A stretch of 64,000 nt of DNA from Argentina anserina (lineage: Eukaryota; Streptophyta; Magnoliopsida; Rosales; Rosaceae): positions 434,001 to 498,000 of the forward strand of contig NW_026089428.1 of NCBI RefSeq assembly GCF_933775445.1. The letters are read 5' to 3'. A program made the position numbers and the translations under genes. The notes under the pieces were generated by a model, which was not told the origin of the DNA, made no database searches, and saw only the letters and a program-made list of their open reading frames with translations. Below, in pieces: positions 22,047 through 33,831 of this stretch; within the stretch, counting starts at the first letter, position 1; every line of letters begins with the position of its first letter.

Positions 22047-22720
22047 ATGCGAGTTTCTATTGTATTTGAGAGTTTTCCAAGTGTGGGAGTGTGTTTCTTT
22101 CAAACTGAGTATCTTTACATCGTTTGCGTATCTTTGCTATTCCAATTGTGTATCTTTTCATTTCTCGTTTGAGTATCTTTCTGTAAGGCTTCTGATGCGA
22201 GTTTCTATTGTATTTGAGAGTTTTGCAAGTGTGGCAGTGTGTTTCATTCAAACTGAGTATCTTTACATCGTTTGCGTATCTTTACTATTCCAATTGTGTA
22301 TCTTTACATCGTTTGCGTATCTTTACTCTTCCAATTGTGTATCTTTTCATTTCTCGTTTGAGTATCTTTCTGTAAGGCTTCTGATGCGAGTTTCTATTGT
22401 ATTTGAGAGTTTTCCAAGTGTGGGAGTGTGTTTCTTTCAAACTGAGTATCTTTACATCGTTTGCGTATCTTTACTATTCCAATTGTGTATCTTTACATCG
22501 TTCGCGTATCTTTACTATTCCAATTGTGTATCTTTTCATTTCTCGTTTCAGTATCTTTCTGTAAGGCTTCTGATGCGAGTTTCTATTGTATTTAGGAGTT
22601 TTGCAAGTGTGGGAGTGTGTTTCATTCAAACCGAGTATCTTTACATCGTTTGCGTATCTTTACTATTCCAATTGTGTATCTTTTCATTTCTCGTTTGAGT
22701 ATCTTTCTGTAAGGCTTCTG

Positions 22721-23014
22721 ATGCGAGTTTCTATTGTATTTGAGAGTTTTGCTAGTGTGGGAGTGTGTTTCATTCAAACTGAGTATCTTTACATCGTTTG
22801 CGTATCTTTACTATTCCAATTGTGTATCTTTACATCGTTTGCGTAGCTTTACTATTCCAATTGTGTATCTTTTCATTTCTCGTTTGAGTATCTTTACATC
22901 GTTTGCGTATCTTCCCTATTCCAATTGTGTATCTTTACATCGTTTGCGTATCTTTACTATTCCAATTGTGTATCTTTTCATTTCTCGTTTCATTATCTTT
23001 CTGTAAGGCTTCTG
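22721..23014 (+). repeat. 294-bp expanded monomer
   Basis: The two 41-mers plus the 23-bp module (105 bp) are present twice before the 84-bp module. The second set begins at 22888 and has the TCTTCCCTATTCC variant. A TAGC substitution interrupts the GTATC motif at about 22845. Confidence 0.87.
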
Positions 23015-24311
23015 ATGCGAGTTTCTATTGTATTTAGGAGTTTTGCAAGTGTGGGAGTGTGTTTCATTCAAACTGAGTATCTTTACATCGTTTGCGTATC
23101 TTTACTACTCCAATTGTGTATCTTTACATCGTTTGCGTATCTTTACTATTCCAATTGTGTATCTTTTCATTTCTCGTTTGAGTATCTTTCTTTAAGGCTT
23201 CTGATGCGAGTTTCTATTGTATTTGAGTGTTTTGCAAGTGTGGGAGTGTGTTTCTTTCAAACTGAGTATCTTTACATCGTTTGCGTATCTTTACTATTAC
23301 AATTGTGTATCTTTACATCGTTCGCGTATCTTTACTATTCCAATTGTGTATCTTTACATCGTTTGCGTATCTTTACTATTCCAATTGTGTATCTTTTCAT
23401 TTCTCGTTTGAGTATCTTTCTGTAAGGCTTCTGATGCGAGTTTCTATTGTATTTGAGAGTTTTGCAAGTGTGGGATGTGTTTCTTTCAAATTGAGTATCT
23501 TTACATAGTTTGCGTATCTTTCCTATTCCAATTGAGTATCTTTACATCGTTTGCGTATCTTTACTATTCCAATTGTGTATCTTTTCATTTCTCGTTTGAG
23601 TATCTTTACATCGTTTGCGTATCTTCCCTATTCCAATTGTGTATCTTTACATCGTTTGCGTATCTTTACTATTCCAATTGTGTATCTTTTCATTTCTCGT
23701 TTCATTATCTTTCTGTAAGGCTTCTGATGCGAGTTTCTATTGTATTTAGGAGTTTTGCAAGTGTGGGAGTGTGTTTCATTCAAACTGAGTATCTTTACAT
23801 CGTTTGCGTATCTTTACTACTCCAATTGTGTATCTTTACATCGTTTGCGTATCTTTACTATTCCAATTGTGTATCTTTTCATTTCTCGTTTGAGTATCTT
23901 TCTTTAAGGCTTCTGATGCGAGTTTCTATTGTATTTGAGTGTTTTGCAAGTGTGGGAGTGTGTTTCTTTCAAACTGAGTATCTTTACATCGTTTGCGTAT
24001 CTTTACTATTCCAATTGTGTATCTTTACATCGTTCGCGTATCTTTACTATTCCAATTGTGTATCTTTACATCGTTTGCGTATCTTTACTATTCCAATTGT
24101 GTATCTTTTCATTTCTCGTTTGAGTATCTTTCTGTAAGGCTTCTGATGCGAGTTTCTATTGTATTTGAGAGTTTTGCAAGTGTGGGATGTGTTTCTTTCA
24201 AATTGAGTATCTTTACATAGTTTGCGTATCTTTCCTATTCCAATTGAGTATCTTTACATCGTTTGCGTATCTTTACTATTCCAATTGTGTATCTTTTCAT
24301 TTCTCGTTTGA
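22888..24311 (+). repeat. 712-bp tandem duplication (22888-23599 and 23600-24311)
   Basis: Markers repeat at 712 bp: TCTTCCCTATTCC, GTTTCATTATC, an R-type monomer (23015 and 23727), a 230-bp monomer with TTTGAGTGTTTTG (23204 and 23916), and a one-base deletion giving GTGGGATGTG. The copies are nearly identical. One difference is TATTACAATTG versus TATTCCAATTG near 23296. Confidence 0.87.
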
Positions 24312-25237
24312 GTATCTTTCTGTAAGGCTTCTGATGCGAGTTTCTATTGTATTTGAGAGTTTTCCAAGTGTGGGATTGTGTTTCTTTCAAACTGAGTATC
24401 TTTACATCGTTTGCGTATCTTTACTATTCCAATTGTGTATCTTTTCATTTCTCGTTTGAGTATCTTTCTGTAAGGCTTCTGATGCGAGTTTCTACTGTAT
24501 TTGAGAGTTTTGCAAGTGTGGGAGTGTGTTTCATTCAAACTGAGTATCTTTACATCGTTTGCGTATCTTTACTATTCCAATTGTGTATCTTTACATCGTT
24601 TGCGTATCTTTACTATTCCAATTGTGTATCTTTTCTTTTCTCGTTTGAGTATCTTTCTGTAAGGCTTATGATGCGAGTTTCTATTGTATTTGAGAGTTTA
24701 GCAAGTGTGGGAGTGTGTTTCATTCAAACTGAGTATCTTTACATCGTTTGCGTATCTTTACTATTCCAATTGTGTATCTTTTCATTTCTCGTTTGAGTAT
24801 CTTTCTGTAAGGCTTCTGATGCGAGTTTCTATTGTATTTGAGAGTTTTCCAAGTGTGGGAGTGTGTTTCTTTCAAACTGAGTATCTTTACATCGTTTGGG
24901 TATCTTTACTATTCCAATTGTGTATCTTTACATCGTTCGCGTATCTTTACTATTCCAATTGTGTATCTTTACATCGTTTGCGTATCTTTACTATTCCAAT
25001 TGTGTATCTTTTCATTTCTCGTTTGAGTATCTTTCTGTAAGGCTTCTGATGCGAGTTTCTATTGTATTTGAGAGTTTTGCAAGTGTGGGAGTGTGTTTCT
25101 TTCAAATTGAGTATCTTTACATAGTTTGCGTATCTTTCCTATTCCAATTGTGTATCTTTACATCGTTTGCGTATCTTTACTATTCCAATTGTGTATCTTT
25201 TCATTTCTCGTTTGAGTATCTTTCTGTAAGCCTTCTG

Positions 25238-26437
25238 ATGCGAGTTTCTATTGTATTTGAGAGTTTTGCAAGTGTGGGAGTGTGTTTCTTTCAAACTGAG
25301 TATCTTTACATCGTTTGCGTATCTTTACTATTCCAATTGTGTATCTTTTCATTTCTCGTTTGAGTATCTTTCTGTAAGGCTTCTGATGCGAGTTTCTATT
25401 GTATTTGAGAGTTTTGCTAGTGTGGGAGTGTGTTTCATTCAAACTGAGTATCTTTACATCGTTTGCGTATCTTTACTATTCCAATTGTGTATCTTTACAT
25501 CGTTTGCGTAGCTTTACTATTCCAATTGTGTATCTTTTCATTTCTCGTTTGAGTATCTTTCTGTAAGGCTTCTGATGCGAGTTTCTATTGTATTTGAGAG
25601 TTTTGCAAGTGTGGGAGTGTGTTTCTTTCAAACTGAGTATCTTTACATCGTTTGCGTATCTTTACTATTCCAATTGTGTATCTTTACATCGTTTGCGTAT
25701 CTTTACTATTCCAATTGTGTATCTTTTCATTTCTCGTTTGAGTATCTTTCTTTAAGGCTTCTGATGCGAGTTTCTATTGTATTTGAGAGTTTTGCAAGTG
25801 TGGGAGTGTGTTTCATTCAAACTGAGTATCTTTACATCGTTTGCGTATCTTTGCTATTCCAATTGTGTATCTTTTCATTTCTCGTTTGAGTATCTTTCTG
25901 TAAGGCTTCTGATGCGAGTTTCCATTGTATTTGAGAGTTTTGCAAGTGTGGGAGTGTGTTTCATTCAAACTGAGTATCTTTACATCGTTTGCGTATCTTT
26001 ACTATTCCAATTGTGTATCTTTTCTTTTCTCGTTTGAGTATCTTTCTGTAAGGCTTATGATGCGAGTTTCTATTGTATTTGAGAGTTTAGCAAGTGTGGG
26101 AGTGTGTTTCATTCAAACTGAGTATCTTTACATCGTTTGCGTATCTTTACTATTCCAATTGTGTATCTTTTCATTTCTCGTTTGAGTATCTTTCTGTAAG
26201 GCTTCTGATGCGAGTTTCTATTGTATTTGAGAGTTTTCCAAGTGTGGGAGTGTGTTTCTTTCAAACTGAGTATCTTTACATCGTTTGCGTATCTTTACTA
26301 TTCCAATTGTGTATCTTTACATCGTTCGCGTATCTTTACTATTCCAATTGTGTATCTTTACATCGTTTGCGTATCTTTACTATTCCAATTGTGTATCTTT
26401 TCATTTCTCGTTTGAGTATCTTTCTGTAAGCCTTCTG
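25238..26437 (+). repeat. Composite higher-order repeat A (1200 bp)
   Basis: Monomer lengths 148+189+189+148+148+148+230. It begins at the monomer preceded by GTAAGCCTTC. The first four monomers are shared in order with the blocks starting at 26438, 27868 and 29069. Confidence 0.83.
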
Positions 26438-27867
26438 ATGCGAGTTTCTATTGTATTTGAGAGTTTTGCAAGTGTGGGAGTGTGTTTCTTTCAAACTGAG
26501 TATCTTTACATCGTTTGCGTATCTTTACTATTCCAATTGTGTATCTTTTCATTTCTCGTTTGAGTATCTTTCTGTAAGGCTTCTGATGCGAGTTTCTATT
26601 GTATTTGAGAGTTTTGCTAGTGTGGGAGTGTGTTTCATTCAAACTGAGTATCTTTACATCGTTTGCGTATCTTTACTATTCCAATTGTGTATCTTTACAT
26701 CGTTTGCGTAGCTTTACTATTCCAATTGTGTATCTTTTCATTTCTCGTTTGAGTATCTTTCTGTAAGGCTTCTGATGCGAGTTTCTATTGTATTTGAGAG
26801 TTTTCCAAGTGTGGGAGTGTGTTTCTTTCAAACTGAGTATCTTTACATCGTTTGCGTATCTTTACTATTCCAATTGTGTATCTTTACATCGTTTGCGTAT
26901 CTTTACTATTCCAATTGTGTATCTTTTCATTTCTCGTTTGAGTATCTTTCTTTAAGGCTTCTGATGCGAGTTTCTATTGTATTTGAGAGTTTTGCAAGTG
27001 TGGGAGTGTGTTTCATTCAAACTGAGTATCTTTACATCGTTTGCGTATCTTTGCTATTCCAATTGTGTATCTTTTCATTTCTCGTTTGAGTATCTTTCTG
27101 TAAGGCTTCTGATGCGAGTTTCCATTGTATTTGAGAGTTTTGCAAGTGTGGGAGTGTGTTTCTTTCAAACTGAGTATCTTTACATCGTTTGCGTATCTAT
27201 ACTATTCCAATTGTGTATCTTTACATCGTTTGCGTATCTTTACTATTCCAATTGTGTATCTTTTCTTTTCTCGTTTGAGTATCTTTCTGTAAGGCTTATG
27301 ATGCGAGTTTCTATTGTATTTGAGAGTTTAGCAAGTGTGGGAGTGTGTTTCATTCAAACTGAGTATCTTTACATCGTTTGCGTATCTTTACTATTCCAAT
27401 TGTGTATCTTTTCATTTCTCGTTTGAGTATCTTTCTGTAAGGCTTCTGATGCGAGTTTCTATTGTATTTGAGAGTTTTCCAAGTGTGGGAGTGTGTTTCT
27501 TTCAAACTGAGTATCTTTACATCGTTTGCGTATCTTTACTATTCCAATTGTGTATCTTTACATCGTTCGCGTATCTTTACTATTCCAATTGTGTATCTTT
27601 ACATCGTTTGCGTATCTTTACTATTCCAATTGTGTATCTTTTCATTTCTCGTTTGAGTATCTTTCTGTAAGGCTTCTGATGCGAGTTTCTATTGTATTTG
27701 AGAGTTTTGCAAGTGTGGGAGTGTGTTTCTTTCAAATTGAGTATCTTTACATAGTTTGCGTATCTTTCCTATTCCAATTGTGTATCTTTACATCGTTTGC
27801 GTATCTTTACTATTCCAATTGTGTATCTTTTCATTTCTCGTTTGAGTATCTTTCTGTAAGCCTTCTG
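26438..27867 (+). repeat. Composite higher-order repeat B (1430 bp)
   Basis: Monomer lengths 148+189+189+148+189+148+230+189. It has the same head as block A with a longer tail. It differs by GTTTTCCAAG in the third monomer. Confidence 0.83.
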
Positions 27868-29068
27868 ATGCGAGTTTCTATTGTATTTGAGAGTTTTGCA
27901 AGTGTGGGAGTGTGTTTCTTTCAAACTGAGTATCTTTACATCGTTTGCGTATCTTTACTATTCCAATTGTGTATCTTTTCATTTCTCGTTTGAGTATCTT
28001 TCTGTAAGGCTTCTGATGCGAGTTTCTATTGTATTTGAGAGTTTTGCTAGTGTGGGAGTGTGTTTCATTCAAACTGAGTATCTTTACATCGTTTGCGTAT
28101 CTTTACTATTCCAATTGTGTATGTTTACATCGTTTGCGTAGCTTTACTATTCCAATTGTGTATCTTTTCATTTCTCGTTTGAGTATCTTTCTGTAAGGCT
28201 TCTGATGCGAGTTTCTATTGTATTTGAGAGTTTTCCAAGTGTGGGAGTGTGTTTCTTTCAAACTGAGTATCTTTACATCGTTTGCGTATCTTTACTATTC
28301 CAATTGTGTATCTTTACATCGTTTGCGTATCTTTACTATTCCAATTGTGTATCTTTTCATTTCTCGTTTGAGTATCTTTCTTTAAGGCTTCTGATGCGAG
28401 TTTCTATTGTATTTGAGAGTTTTGCAAGTGTGGGAGTGTGTTTCATTCAAACTGAGTATCTTTACATCGTTTGCGTATCTTTGCTATTCCAATTGTGTAT
28501 CTTTTCATTTCTCGTTTGAGTATCTTTCTGTAAGGCTTCTGATGCGAGTTTCCATTGTATTTGAGAGTTTTGCAAGTGTGGGAGTGTGTTTCTTTCAAAC
28601 TGAGTATCTTTACATCGTTTGCGTATCTTTACTATTCCAATTGTGTATCTTTTCATTTCTTGTTTGAATATCTTTCTGTAAGGCTTTCTGATGCGAGTTT
28701 CTATTGAATTTGAGAGTTTTGCAAGTGTGGGAGTGTGTTTCTTTCAAACTGAGTATCTTTACATCGTTTGCGTATCTTTACTATTCCAATTGTGTATCTT
28801 TACATCGTTTGCGTATCTTTACTATTCCAATTGTGTATCTTTTCATTTCTCGTTTGAGTATCTTTCTGTAAGGCTTCTGATGCGAGTTTCTATTGTATTT
28901 GAGAGTTTTGCAAGTGTGGGAGTGTGTTTCATTCAAACTGAGTATCTTTACATCGTTTGCGTATCTTTACTATTCCAATTGTGTATCTTTACATCGTTTG
29001 CGTATCTTTACTATTCCAATTGTGTATCTTTTCATTTCTCGTTTGAGTATCTTTCTGTAAGCCTTCTG
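27868..29068 (+). repeat. Composite higher-order repeat C (1201 bp)
   Basis: Monomer lengths 148+189+189+148+149+189+189. The head is as in A and B, but the tail contains an E-type monomer (28691). A tandem, near-identical copy follows at 29069. Confidence 0.85.
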
Positions 29069-30269
29069 ATGCGAGTTTCTATTGTATCTGAGAGTTTTGC
29101 AAGTGTGGGAGTGTGTTTCTTTCAAACTGAGTATCTTTACATCGTTTGCGTATCTTTACTATTCCAATTGTGTATCTTTTCATTTCTCGTTTGAGTATCT
29201 TTCTGTAAGGCTTCTGATGCGAGTTTCTATTGTATTTGAGAGTTTTGCTAGTGTGGGAGTGTGTTTCATTCAAACTGAGTATCTTTACATCGTTTGCGTA
29301 TCTTTACTATTCCAATTGTGTATCTTTACATCGTTTGCGTAGCTTTACTATTCCAATTGTGTATCTTTTCATTTCTCGTTTGAGTATCTTTCTGTAAGGC
29401 TTCTGATGCGAGTTTCTATTGTATTTGAGAGTTTTCCAAGTGTGGGAGTGTGTTTCTTTCAAACTGAGTATCTTTACATCGTTTGCGTATCTTTACTATT
29501 CCAATTGTGTATCTTTACATCGTTTGCGTATCTTTACTATTCCAATTGTGTATCTTTTCATTTCTCGTTTGAGTATCTTTCTTTAAGGCTTCTGATGCGA
29601 GTTTCTATTGTATTTGAGAGTTTTGCAAGTGTGGGAGTGTGTTTCATTCAAACTGAGTATCTTTACATCGTTTGCGTATCTTTGCTATTCCAATTGTGTA
29701 TCTTTTCATTTCTCGTTTGAGTATCTTTCTGTAAGGCTTCTGATGCGAGTTTCCATTGTATTTGAGAGTTTTGCAAGTGTGGGAGTGTGTTTCTTTCAAA
29801 CTGAGTATCTTTACATCGTTTGCGTATCTTTACTATTCCAATTGTGTATCTTTTCATTTCTTGTTTGAATATCTTTCTGTAAGGCTTTCTGATGCGAGTT
29901 TCTATTGAATTTGAGAGTTTTGCAAGTGTGGGAGTGTGTTTCTTTCAAACTGAGTATCTTTACATCGTTTGCGTATCTTTACTATTCCAATTGTGTATCT
30001 TTACATCGTTTGCGTATCTTTACTATTCCAATTGTGTATCTTTTCATTTCTCGTTTGAGTATCTTTCTGTAAGGCTTCTGATGCGAGTTTCTATTGTATT
30101 TGAGAGTTTTGCAAGTGTGGGAGTGTGTTTCATTCAAACTGAGTATCTTTACATCGTTTGCGTATCTTTACTATTCCAATTGTGTATCTTTACATCGTTT
30201 GCGTATCTTTACTATTCCAATTGTGTATCTTTTCATTTCTCGTTTGAGTATCTTTCTGTAAGGCTTCTG
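29069..30269 (+). repeat. Composite higher-order repeat D (1201 bp)
   Basis: Same monomer order and length as block C. A private difference is GTATCTGAGAG near 29084 where C has GTATTTGAGAG. Confidence 0.85.
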
Positions 30270-31281
30270 ATGCGAGTTTCTATTGTATTTGAGAGTTTTG
30301 CAAGTGTGGGAGTGTGTTTCATTCAAACTGAGTATCTTTACATCGTTTGCGAATCTTTACTATTCCAATTGTGTATCTTTTCATTTCTCGTTTGAGTATC
30401 TTTCTGTAAGGCTTTTGATGCGAGTTTCTATTGTATTTGAAAGTTTTGCAAGTGTGGGAGTGTGTTTCATTCAAACTGAGTATCTTTACATCGTTTGCGT
30501 ATCTTTCCTATTCCAATTGTGTATCTTTACATCGTTTGCGTATATTTACTATTCCAACTGTGTATCTTTTCATTTCTCGTTTGAGTATCTTTCTGTAAGG
30601 CTTCTGATGCGAGTTTCTATTGTATTTGAGAGTTTTGCAAGTGTGGGAGTGTGTTTCTATTCCAATTGAGTATCTTTACATAGTTTGCATATCTTTACTA
30701 TTCCAATTGTGTATCTTTACATCGTTTGCGTATCTTTACTATTCCAATTGTGTATCTTTTCATTTCTCGTTTGAGTATCTTTCTGTAAGGCTTCTGATGC
30801 GAGTTTCTATTGTATTTGAGAGTTTTGCAAGTGTGGGAGTGTGTTTCATTCAAACTGAGTATCTTTACATCGTTTGCGAATCTTTACTATTCCAATTGTG
30901 TATCTTTTCATTTCTCGTTTGAGTATCTTTCTGTAAGGCTTTTGATGCGAGTTTCTATTGTATTTGAAAGTTTTGCAAGTGTGGGAGTGTGTTTCTTTCA
31001 AACTGAGTATCTTTACATCGTTTGCGTATCTTTACTATTCCAATTGTGTATCTTTACATCGTTTGCGTATCTTTACTATTCCAATTGTGTATCTTTTCTT
31101 TTCTCGTTTGAGTATCTTTCTGTAAGGCTTATGATGCGAGTTTCTATTGTATTTGAGAGTTTAGCAAGTGTGGGAGTGTGTTTCATTCAAACTGAGTATC
31201 TTTACATCGTTTGCGTATCTTTACTATTCCAATTGTGTATCTTTTCATTTCTCGTTTGAGTATCTTTCTGTAAGGCTTCTG

Positions 31282-33831
31282 ATGCGAGTTTCTATTGTAT
31301 TTGAGAGTTTTGCAAGTGTGGGAGTGTGTTTCATTCAAACTGAGTATCTTTACATCGTTTGCGTATCTTTACTATTCCAATTGTGTATCTTTTCATTTCT
31401 CGTTTGAGTATCTTTCTGTAAGGCTTCTGATGCGAGTTTCTATTGTATTTGAGAGTTTTGCAAGTGTGGGAGTGTGTTTCTTTCAAACTGAGTATCTTTA
31501 CATCGTTTGCGTATCTTTACTATTCCAATTGTGTATCTTTACATCGTTTGCGTATCTTTACTATTCCAATTGTGTATCTTTTCATTTCTCGTTTGAGTAT
31601 CTTTCTGTAAGGCTTCTGATGCGAGTTTCTATTGTATTTGAGAGTTTTGCAAGTGTGGGAGTGTGTTTCATTCAAACTGAGTATCTTTACATCGTTTGCG
31701 TATCTTTACTATTCCAATTGTGTATCTTTACATCGTTTGCGTATCTTTACTATTCCAACTGTGTATCTTTTCATTTCTCGTTTGAGTATCTTTCTGTAAG
31801 GCTTCTGATGCGAGTTTCTATTGTATTTGAGAGTTTTGCAAGTGTGGGAGTGTGTTTCATTCAAACTGAGTATCTTTACATCGTTTGCGTATCTTTACTA
31901 TTCCAATTGTGTATCTTTTCATTTCTCGTTTGAGTATCTTTCTGTAAGGCTTCTGATGCGAGTTTCTATTGTATTTGAGAGTTTTCCAAGTGTGGGAGTG
32001 TGTTTCTTTCAAACTGAGTGTCTTTACATCGTTTGCGTATCTTTACTATTCCAATTGTGTATCTTTTCTTTTCTCGTTTGAGTATCTTTCTGTAAGGCTT
32101 ATGATGCGAGTTTCTATTGTATTTGAGAGTTTTCCAAGTGTGGGAGTGTGTTTCTTTCAAACTGAGTATCTTTACATCGTTTGCGTATCTTTACTATTCC
32201 AATTGTGTATCTTTTCATTTCTCGTTTGAGTATCTTTCTGTAAGGCTTCTGATGCGAGTTTCTATTGTATTTGAGAGTTTTCCAAGTGTGGGAGTGTGTT
32301 TCTTTCAAACTGAGTATCTTTACATCGTTTGCGTATCTTTACTATTCCAATTGTGTATCTTTACATCGTTTGCGTATCTTTACTATTCCAATTGTGTATC
32401 TTTTCATTTCTCGTTTGAGTATCTTTCTGTAAGGCTTCTGATGCGAGTTTCTATTGTATTTGAGAGTTTTCCAAGTGTGGGAGTGTGTTTCTTTCAAACT
32501 GAGTATCTTTACATCGTTTGCGTATCTTTACTATTCCAATTGTGTATCTTTACATCGTTTGCGTATCTTTACTATTCCAATTGTGTATCTTTTCATTTCT
32601 CGTTTGAGTATCTTTCTTTAAGGCTTCTGATGCGAGTTTCTATTGTATTTGAGAGTTTTGCAAGTGTGGGAGTGTGTTTCATTCAAACTGAGTATCTTTA
32701 CATCGTTTGCGTATCTTTGCTATTCCAATTGTGTATCTTTTCATTTCTCGTTTGAGTATCTTTCTGTAAGGCTTCTGATGCGAGTTTCCATTGTATTTGA
32801 GAGTTTTGCAAGTGTGGGAGTGTGTTTCTTTCAAACTGAGTATCTTTACATCGTTTGCGTATCTTTACTATTCCAATTGTGTATCTTTTCATTTCTCGTT
32901 TGAATATCTTTCTGTAAGGCTTTCTGATGCGAGTTTCTATTGAATTTGAGAGTTTTGCAAGTGTGGGAGTGTGTTTCTTTCAAACTGAGTATCTTTACAT
33001 CGTTTGCGTATCTTTACTATTCCAATTGTGTATCTTTACATCGTTTGCGTATCTTTACTATTCCAATTGTGTATCTTTTCATTTCTCGTTTGAGTATCTT
33101 TCTGTAAGGCTTCTGATGCGAGTTTCTATTGTATTTGAGAGTTTTGCAAGTGTGGGAGTGTGTTTCATTCAAACTGAGTATCTTTACATCGTTTGCGAAT
33201 CTTTACTATTCCAATTGTGTATCTTTTCATTTCTCGTTTGAGTATCTTTCTGTAAGGCTTTTGATGCGAGTTTCTATTGTATTTGAAAGTTTTGCAAGTG
33301 TGGGAGTGTGTTTCATTCAAACTGAGTATCTTTACATCGTTTGCGTATCTTTCCTATTCCAATTGTGTATCTTTACATCGTTTGCGTATCTTTACTATTC
33401 CAACTGTGTATCTTTTCATTTCTCGTTTGAGTATCTTTCTGTAAGGCTTCTGATGCGAGTTTCTATTGTATTTAAGAGTTTTGCAAGTGTGGGAGTGTGT
33501 TTCTATTCCAATTGAGTATCTTTACATAGTTTGCGTATCTTTACTATTCCAATTGTGTATCTTTACATCGTTTGCGTATCTTTACTATTCCAATTGTGTA
33601 TCTTTTCATTTCTCGTTTGAGTATCTTTCTGTAAGGCTTCTGATGCGAGTTTCTATTGTATTTGAGAGTTTTGCAACTGTGGGAGTGTGTTTCTTTCAAA
33701 CTGAGTATCTTTACATCGTTTGCGTATCTTTACTATTCCAATTGTGTATCTTTACATCGTTTGCGTATCTTTACTATTCCAATTGTGTATCTTTTCATTT
33801 CTCGTTTGAGTATCTTTCTGTAAGGCTTCTG
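31282..33831 (+). repeat. 2550-bp tandem duplication, copy 1
   Basis: All markers reappear exactly 2550 bp downstream, including two adjacent CTTTTCTTTTCTCG short monomers, the TTTGCTATTCC monomer, an E-type monomer (32927 and 35477), GTTTGCGAATC and the chimeric monomer (33453 and 36003). Isolated differences were seen, such as GAGTGTCTTTAC near 32018. Confidence 0.9.

Noticed and set aside
22057..22251. Recurrent 64-codon minus-strand frames in the right arm
   Set aside because: They occur once per suitable 148-bp monomer and are shadows of the repeat. Stops recur at fixed monomer positions.
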